A stretch of DNA of 22,780 nucleotides from a virus. Shown piece by piece: positions 8,627 to 17,600 of the stretch (position 1 is the stretch's first letter; each line of letters opens with the position of its first letter). The notes below the pieces were generated by a model, which was not told the DNA's origin, did not search any database, and saw only the letters and a program-made list of their open reading frames with translations. The position numbers were made by a program, and so were the translations under genes. The DNA lies in IMG/VR virus record IMGVR_UViG_3300007345_000302, positions 1 to 22,780 of that record; one strand, 5' to 3'.

Positions 8627-11600
8627 CTGATATAATCACCTGCAGAATGATTCTGCTCTATAGTTCCATTAAGAGCTCTGGTTATTCCCAATAAACGATC
8701 GGATAGTTTGGATGTATATGAGATTATTTCATCGCCAACTAGCAGTTCTCCTTCAGATGGGAAAGCAGAAGTGTCCGTATAAAGAACAGTATCTCCAATA
8801 TTAAAATCAAATCCTTGAGTGATCATAGATCCAAAATTATTGATAGATGGATATCCAGAAATATATTTACGAGACTTGGATGGTGAAACTTTGAGAGTAT
8901 CTGGATTATCAAAATCTTCAATTGTCAATTCTGGATATAATGCGGAGTATTCTTCAATTGTAACTTCCGAGACATTTGAATATCCATAATCAATAAACTT
9001 GAATGATTCTAATGTAACAAGTCTATTTCCTAGAATATTTTGCGTATAGAAATCATTAGGATATGTACCATCATACAACTTATCAACTGCACCAACAAAA
9101 GTACTTTGTTTTGATACAGTCTTGTTATGAATGGAAGTTACTATGCTAACATCAGATTCTATTATGGATTCTATAGATTTTTCAATACTTACAATAGAAT
9201 CTTCTATTACTGATGGTTCTATTATTATAATTTTATTTGTTGTTGACGTAGAACTAATACTTACTACATCTTGTACTTGTACTATTTCGGTAATTTGTCT
9301 TTCTACCGTAGTATCTCGACCAAACCCCAACGTAGCTTCCGAAGTAATAGTATTAATACCCTCTGTATCAGTACCGCTAACTGAAGTAAAAACAATTAGA
9401 TCATCTACTTCAATTCTTGGACTAATGCTAAAGAAAGTAATATAATCAATCTTTCTATTTTCTTTTACTCTCTTATATCTTCTGGAAACTACAACCTTAG
9501 GAGCTTCTGTGTAACCAGATCCTGGATTTGTGATGATTATATCAACTACGCTCTTATTGACTACCAATACCTCAGCCTGTGCTCCCCCTCCATTTTCATT
9601 TACTGGGATGAAATTCAATATTGGTGGAGTATAATAACCAGTAGCAGTTTCTTTATCTTTGATATCGTTATCAACAAATAATTGTATATCTCTCTTATTC
9701 CAATCAAGAGAAACTACTGAACCATTTTCAATATTTGCTGTAACTCCAAGACCAGTTCCATAAGTAAACCCATTATAATTCGTTGCACCAACCTTACCAT
9801 AAATTTGATTAGACACTTCTTTTTCGTGTCTAAAATCTTTTAGATGGACAAATTCTGGAATTCTTGTAATCTTTCTGTAATTAGATTCGCCATCAATTTT
9901 TACAGTATCATTAACTTGCAAGTTTGATAAAGATTTTGTTCTAAATGCTTCATCTCGTACTAACTTTCTAAGATCATTATCACCTCGGAAATACGTATAT
10001 TCTATAGAAAGATCTTGAGTTCTTGTAAACAAGAACAGATCTGGATTATCTAATCTACCATTAGGTGAAATTATATAAGTACCATTTGGATCTAAATCAA
10101 CGACGTTATTACCCAACAACGTAACATCAAAATAATTGACAAAATCATCAATTCTTATAATTTTACCAATACTAGAAATATTTCCAGTATCAGAATTTTG
10201 CTCAAAAAGATATGCTCCATTTCTAGAAGAAACGATTGGGTAATTGTCAGGGAATAAAGAATTAAAGAAAGATTTTATATTCAATAAAGTAGTCTTATCT
10301 TGACTACTATCAGAAATTCTCAAAGATATTCTATTGTAGTAAGTATCTGGTTCAAAGTTATAGAAAGTAAGTTCTTTCTCTAGATCTCTTCCATACAGAA
10401 CTAAAATATCAACTCTCTGTAAAACCTCTGTTCCATCTGGTAAAGTAAAAGATCTTAGTGGTTCTGTAAAGGTTATCGTGTTTCCATTAATATTATACGA
10501 ACTTTGATCTCTTTGTAAAACTCCATCTATAAACACATAAGCGTATTTGCTATCATCAATACCTCTGATAGATCTAGTCTCCCTATCAAACATTAGGAAT
10601 GGACCTGTTTTCTTGATAGAAATTCTTTCGTTGTTTATAGTTAGAGTTTCATAACTTCCAACTCTAACTACAAAAGTTTTATCTACCGCAATTGGTTCTT
10701 GTACGGTTATTGTATTTTCTTCTTGTGCCCATATTGGTGGCGAAGAGAATGAAACTGTATCGGAAGTATTTTGATCTTCTGACCTAATGATATCGTATGT
10801 TCCTGGTAATTGTAGAACACCATTTACAAAGACTAGTAAGTCTTCAGTCTCGTTAGTTTTTACAATAGATCCATCTTCATAGAAGAGTTCAAAATCAGTA
10901 TTTTCTCCATCAATATAATCTGGATTTGTTTTTTGTACAGCACCTACACCTGAAGTAAGAACAGTTTCAATACCAGAATATAGAGATACTAGTGAAGACT
11001 CAACATCAGAGCATTCTTCATCTAGAAGTAATGGATCTGGTATAATGTTATAGTTTGAATATGTTCTTAGATTTGTCCAGTTGCCCCTTCTCTGATTGTT
11101 TTCTGGTTCGGGTTGAATAAGGTTGATACCCTGTAAAAGGAGAGTTTCAATTATTCCAGAGTATGCATTCAAAGCTGACTCTACCTGGAAACATTTTGGT
11201 AGAATATCATTTGAATCGTCAAAAATATTTGAATCATAGAAAGGAACTGCGGATGTATATGTACCTGCAGGTAGTTCTCCTCTCATAGAAAGAACCATCA
11301 AACCAATAGCATATTGGAAAGCGTCTACAGATTCTGTGAGTTCATTATTGATAAACTTAACGTTATTACCATCGTAATATGCTTTTGCGAAATCAATTAT
11401 CTCTTGCGTCCCACCATATCTTAGAGAATACACTATTGCATCTACTAGATATCCAGTATCTCTCTTGCACTTGGTTTCATCTGGGATTATTAGAGCAGGA
11501 TACTCATTTTTTACCCATCCTAGAGTCTCTTCTTGGATATATGTTTTATTTCTTTCAATAAGGTTAGAAGCATCATAGAAAGTTCCGCTGTTTATCTTAC

Positions 11601-14600
11601 TGAAAGAGAATGTTGCTTGTGGAATTGACTGAATAGAATCAACCGAAGTTAGCGTAACTGCTCCAACAGGAACAGGATCAACGCCAACATTCAAATCTCC
11701 AGCGTTCAAAACACCAGCATAAGTTTCATCTTGTGTTATGGTAACGGTTTCTGTTGGACCAACAATCAAAGCACTAAGTCCAGCTCCAGATCTAGCAGCA
11801 TTTGATAGTCTTACTTGAGTATCATTAATAATTTCCGATACAACAGTTCCTTCTGGTAGTTGTGTACCACTACTGACATTCATTCCAACTACAATTCCAA
11901 ATGTAGATGGAACTGTTACTATGTCAGATGCAGAAGTAAATACAGCATTAGTTACTGTATAATCCCAGTTTCTGGCAGCAGCAGAGCACAATTTTGCTGT
12001 ATATTTGAACGCATCTAAGGTCTCTGTAAGTTCTTCGTTGATATGATCTAATACATTTCCAGTATAATAAGACTCTGCAGAGAAGATTGATTTGAAGTTT
12101 CCGCCAAATCTTAAATCATGTTCATATGCATCAATAACAAATCTAATATCTCTAATACACTTAGATCTGTAGATATTCCATGGAACATTTGGATACTTAT
12201 CAATTACATATCCAATAGATTCTTCTGCAATAAAATCTTTATTGAATCTAACTTGATTTGCTGCATCCAACCATCTTCCATTTCTCTGGAAGAAGTTTCT
12301 AGCTTTTCTAAGATACTGCTGATTTAGAGTATCTGACTTGAATCTGAAAGACTTGCAATAGAAAGATTGTGCTGGTATTGTTTGACCTTCTGAGACACGA
12401 GTGCCTAATGGAGCATCTGCAAATGTAATGCTAGACCCAGAAACTGTATATGCTATACCAGGCTCTTGAATAACACCATCAATCGTAATCAATAATTGTT
12501 CTTCATTATATGGTGCAATTGCAAGACCAGTTGATTTATCAATCAAACTGAAAGTTTTTGTACCAACAACCTTTCCAGTATCTGGATCATATTCTCCATC
12601 AAAAGCAGTACCCAATATAATTTCTGTTGAATAAGTCTCAGCATTACTTTGATTATCAACAGAAACTGATCCCAATCCATACTCTTCATTAAGATTGTTG
12701 AGACTTACAAAAGATTGCTTCAAGGTTCTCTTTGTGGAGAGATTCAAAACACTCTTTGGTTCTAGGTTAATAATAGTAAAATTGCTTGACGATGTATTTC
12801 TTACTCTGCTCTCTCCAAAAGATTCTACTATTACTTCACCGAATAGTTTAAATCCAGCTGGGTGAGTAGTCTCTTTGATGAGATTTCTCCATACTTCAAT
12901 TGGAGTTTTTGATTTTATGACATATGAAAAGTCTTGGTAGAAGAATGAGTCTGTTATTCTTTGTGAATTTGCACTCAGTTTACCTTTATCAGAAGTATAA
13001 GAACCAATATTATCATAATAAGATCTGATATTTGGAGTAAATTTAGAAGTAGCAACATCAACAATCTTCGCTGTATTGCCCTTGGCAGATCCTTTGATAG
13101 TAAATCCTCTTATGAATTCACCAGTTACATTCACAAGTTTTAGAATGTTGCTTCCATTTTTCCATCCATTTTTAGATACACGACCAGTTGCATAAACAAT
13201 ACCATTACTTTCTGCTACTACTCTTTCTCCAAATGAAAATGCATTTTCAGGAAAATCCTTTAGTAGAAGTATGATGCTTGAAGAATAATCTCTAAGAATG
13301 GTGTGGTCATTTGTAAACAAGAATCCGCTGTTCTCTACCTTTATTCTCTCTGGCAAACCAATATTCTTTGATTGTAAATAAACTTTGGTTGAAGATTCTA
13401 CTACTTTTACGGTTGGTTTTTCTGTATAGTTTACTCCTCCATTCTTAAGATCCGCAGAAATAACTACACCATCTTTGACAAAAAGATCTATCTGTGCTTT
13501 TGATCCATTGCCAGTAATAACCGCTTTTGCATTCACATAATTAGAACCACCATCAGCAACAGAAACTGCGGTAATTTTATTACCTATAGGATCATATGAA
13601 AGGTCTAAAGTAGCTTCATATGATGCAGTTGGTCTAACACCAATAACGGAAGGGATTGAATCATAGTCTCTACCAACATTATCAATCTTGATAGAATTTA
13701 TTTTTCCGATCGCAGAGGGATTTGAAGTGGTATATTTGATCTCTCCAGAACCATCGTATTGTGGTGCTATAGAATAATCATACGCAAATCCCGTATCAGT
13801 AATGAATATTACTTTCTTTTGTCCCTGTAAAGGATCTTGAGTAATGTTGAAAAATCCTTCATTAACGTCTACGTCATTATTTTTGTCAAAGAAATAGTAT
13901 CTTGTGTACTCCACTTTTTGTGAAGCAGAGTCTATAAGTCCAAAATTATCAATAACAGAATCGTTGTTTAGCGTTGTCCCATAGAAGTATATAAAATCTT
14001 CTCCTGGTTTTAGTTTAATGAAAGATCCAGAATTGCCAGGATCTACACTTGATCTAAAACTATCTACTGCAATAATATTTCTATTGTTACTTGGAGAGAA
14101 CTCTAAGTAAGTATTTGCCATAGAAAAATGACTTGTATCAAACTTATACAAATATTTTCTTTGTAGATCTAGATTCTGAAGAATGCTAAAGGTAGCATTA
14201 TCTTTTGAGTACTCAAATCTATTAGAAATTCTAATCAGTTTATTTACTTTGACTCTTTTAGCTGGGACACTATTGTCAACAAATAGAGAATTTGTTTGAA
14301 CTTGATTTACATTAGAAACGCCATAGTTATATGATAGAGTCAGAGTTTGTGTTTCTCTTTCGTAAGATACTACAAATGGATCTTCTTGATTTGCTCCATT
14401 CAATTGAGAACCAATCGTAAATCTATATTCAGGAAGTGCAAAACCAATATTTGTGCCATTAAAATGATCTGTTGCATTAGTATTGTTTTGACCTCTCAAA
14501 ACAACTAATTTATTAGTCTGACTATCTACAGAAACAACTTTTACTATTTCTGCTCCAATTTGAATCAAATCATCGGCAGATACCTCTCTTACATCTGCAA

Positions 14601-17600
14601 CAAATAAATCCGCATTTGATCTTGAGAATCCAACATGATCTACAATAGCAAGATAATCTCTGCTATTTGGTACTGTGCCCTTATCTAAGTCAGAATCTTT
14701 GAATGATACGGTATCGCCTCTTCTATAATCTTTTCCTTTGGATGTTATTGTTACGGATGTTACAACACCTGGATTGAAAACAACTGATGAAACAACGCCA
14801 GTAATTGGGAAATCTACATCTAGATTAGTTAATGTAACTACATTTGTCGTAGTATCAACAGATAGAACAGTAGTTCCATCTGCGATATTTTCTCCACGAA
14901 TATTAGTCCCAACAAAAATATCAGATGCATCATCAATAGTTATTGTATTGATAGCTTCATTATAAGCACTTACTACTTTTGTATTACCAACAACTACAGT
15001 TGCTCTTGCGTTATTTTGACCATCTTCATTACCAATAACAGAGTCCGAAGAAACACCAACTGTTTGACCTACTGAATTTCTTGATAACTCTGGATTTGAG
15101 AATAAAACTTCAACATCGGTAAATGTAGATCCACCAAAAGTAGATGCTGCATAATCAATTCCACTAACTAAAGTATCAATTCTTCCAATACCAGTATCTT
15201 TTATACTAGAATCATACTTTGGAGTTTCTAGTTGGACAGTTTGATACTTTTTCTTTCTTACATAATAAGTAGTTTCTGTTACTAGGTCATCAGGAGTTAC
15301 TTCAATATCTACCAGATCATCTATGTCTAGATTATGATTATCTGTAGTTCTTACTAGTGCAATATTCTCTTTCTTGGAGAATAATTCAATATTTTCACTT
15401 AGTGATATGATAGAAATAATTCTAGATCCAGGAGTGTCAGATCCTACGCTACTAGAAATAATATAGTCTTCATCAATAATAAATGATCCAGATAATACTT
15501 TTACTTTTACCGAGTTTTGATCGTTTACTGATTCTAATACTTCACCAGTTGCAATAATAGTATCAATTCCATCAAAAAGACTTATTACAGCACCTTTCGT
15601 AAATTCAGATTGTTTATCTACAATAACATTCAATACATTTGTATTAGAGGATACTCTATCGGTAAGATTAAAATTACCAGTAACTGTTCTCAATAATACT
15701 TGATCTGTGCTAAACGAATTACCATATATTTCACCAGTAGCACCAGTATTTTCTTGAGTGATTGTGTCACCTTCAAAGAAATAAATTTGAGATTTTGTCT
15801 TTAATTGTACAACTTTATTTTGTACACTTTCAATCGCTTCTACATTTCTTCCAAAAACTTTACTTACGGAGGCTGCGGCACCTTCTCCACCACCTGTAGT
15901 AGATAATGCTAATTGAGACCCAACTGAGAATGTTTCTGGTGAATCTTCAACTAATGCTGATGATATAGAACCCTTGGTGATTGATTGAATTGTTGCTTGA
16001 GAACCATAACCATTAGCACTAATGTTGTTGGCATTCAATCTCTTGCTATTTGTTGGAATATCATTTTGTGAGATTGAGAAATCATAATTAGAACTTATAG
16101 GAAGAGAATAAAAATTCTTTCCTATAATAAATGGGAAGGTTGGAGCATTTGAAGAATTAGTTGAAATGAAGTATGCATAAGTTCCTTCTGGATAATCTGG
16201 AGTTACACAAAATCTTCCATTATTCTTATCTAAACGAGTTTTTCCTGTTTCCTGAGTCTGAGACCAAGTATAGTCATCAATAAAGGTTCCTAATGGGTAC
16301 TGAGATACAGAAGGTCCATTAGGTCTTGAACTATTCAAAGTATAACCAGATTCTAATCTGGCAATAGAAGATGATGGATCTCCAGGTTCGGAATATCCAA
16401 ATGGTCCATATATTGGATTGCCATCATATGCATATCCAAGTATTTTTGAATGAGTTTTTGTAGATGGTTCTTGATATAAACTATTGAGGTTATCTCCAAC
16501 TAATGCTCTAAGCTTTAATGGATTTGCTACAATACCATATTGCTTTTTGTTGAAGAAGTTGAAAACATAACCATTTGCTGTGTCAAGTGAAGACTGGTTC
16601 TTTTTGTATCTATTTTTTATCCACTTTTTGATTTCTGCACTTGCAGTAGCACCTGAACCCTGTGGAACAACAGTAACTTCTACAGTACTTGCTCCATATA
16701 GTCTTCCTGTGCTTATCTGAGTAAAATCAACAATCTGACCATCTTTAGAAACTATAGCTTCATATTCTGCAAATCTTCCTTTGCCATTTGTATCAGTAAT
16801 AACAATAGAAGGAGGACTTGAATAATATTCTCCTGGATTTTCTATTACTAAGCTTGTAATTTGACCACGAGTAACTACTGCCTTCACTACGGCATTTCTT
16901 CCAGAAGTTATTGTAATTTGTGGATTTTCTGTGTAAATTTCGTTATTTGTAATAGTAATGGAACCTACAGTCTCTCCTAAAAGTGAGGACTCTGCTTTTC
17001 CAGGAACATTATTGATAAGAACAAATGGAGGATTTACATATCCGTTACCTTTTGAAGTAACATTTGTTTTTACAATATTTCCATAACTTACAAAGTCTTC
17101 ATCCTTATAACCAAATGCTAGTGTACCATCAACAAAAACACCAACATCATTTGCTGGAGTCTCGTATATCTCGGTAGTTTCAATTGGGGATTTTCTGATT
17201 ACCTTTAGATTCTTTGGATCTTCTAAAGTTGCAGATACTGAAGACGACAATATATCATATGATGGATATCCAGATGAACAAATATAGTAGTATTGATCGT
17301 CTTCATATATTGCAGAAACTTCTGCAATAAATTTATTTACTTGAGATTGTAGTGCTGGATTTGTTTGAATGACTGGTGAAGAGTTGTCATCATTAATTTT
17401 CCATCTCAGAGCTCCTGATACTGGATCTGTGATGATACGATCCCTCGTAGTAAATCCAGACTCAGTTTTTTCAATCTTATCACCTACTGATGAATATGGT
17501 AGATTTAGAGTCTTTTGTAAATCATAAAGAACACCAAACACCATAATTTCAGTATTTCCAGATACTACTGGAGAATAATCATATATTTCTTTACCTGCTG

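Noticed and set aside
9131-9445. 104-codon open frame on the plus strand
   Set aside because: It lies fully inside the giant wedge gene on the opposite strand. Its Ile/Thr/Ser-rich product is the antisense of the Ser/Ile/Glu/Thr-rich coding sequence, and it has no ribosome binding site or neighbours on that strand.
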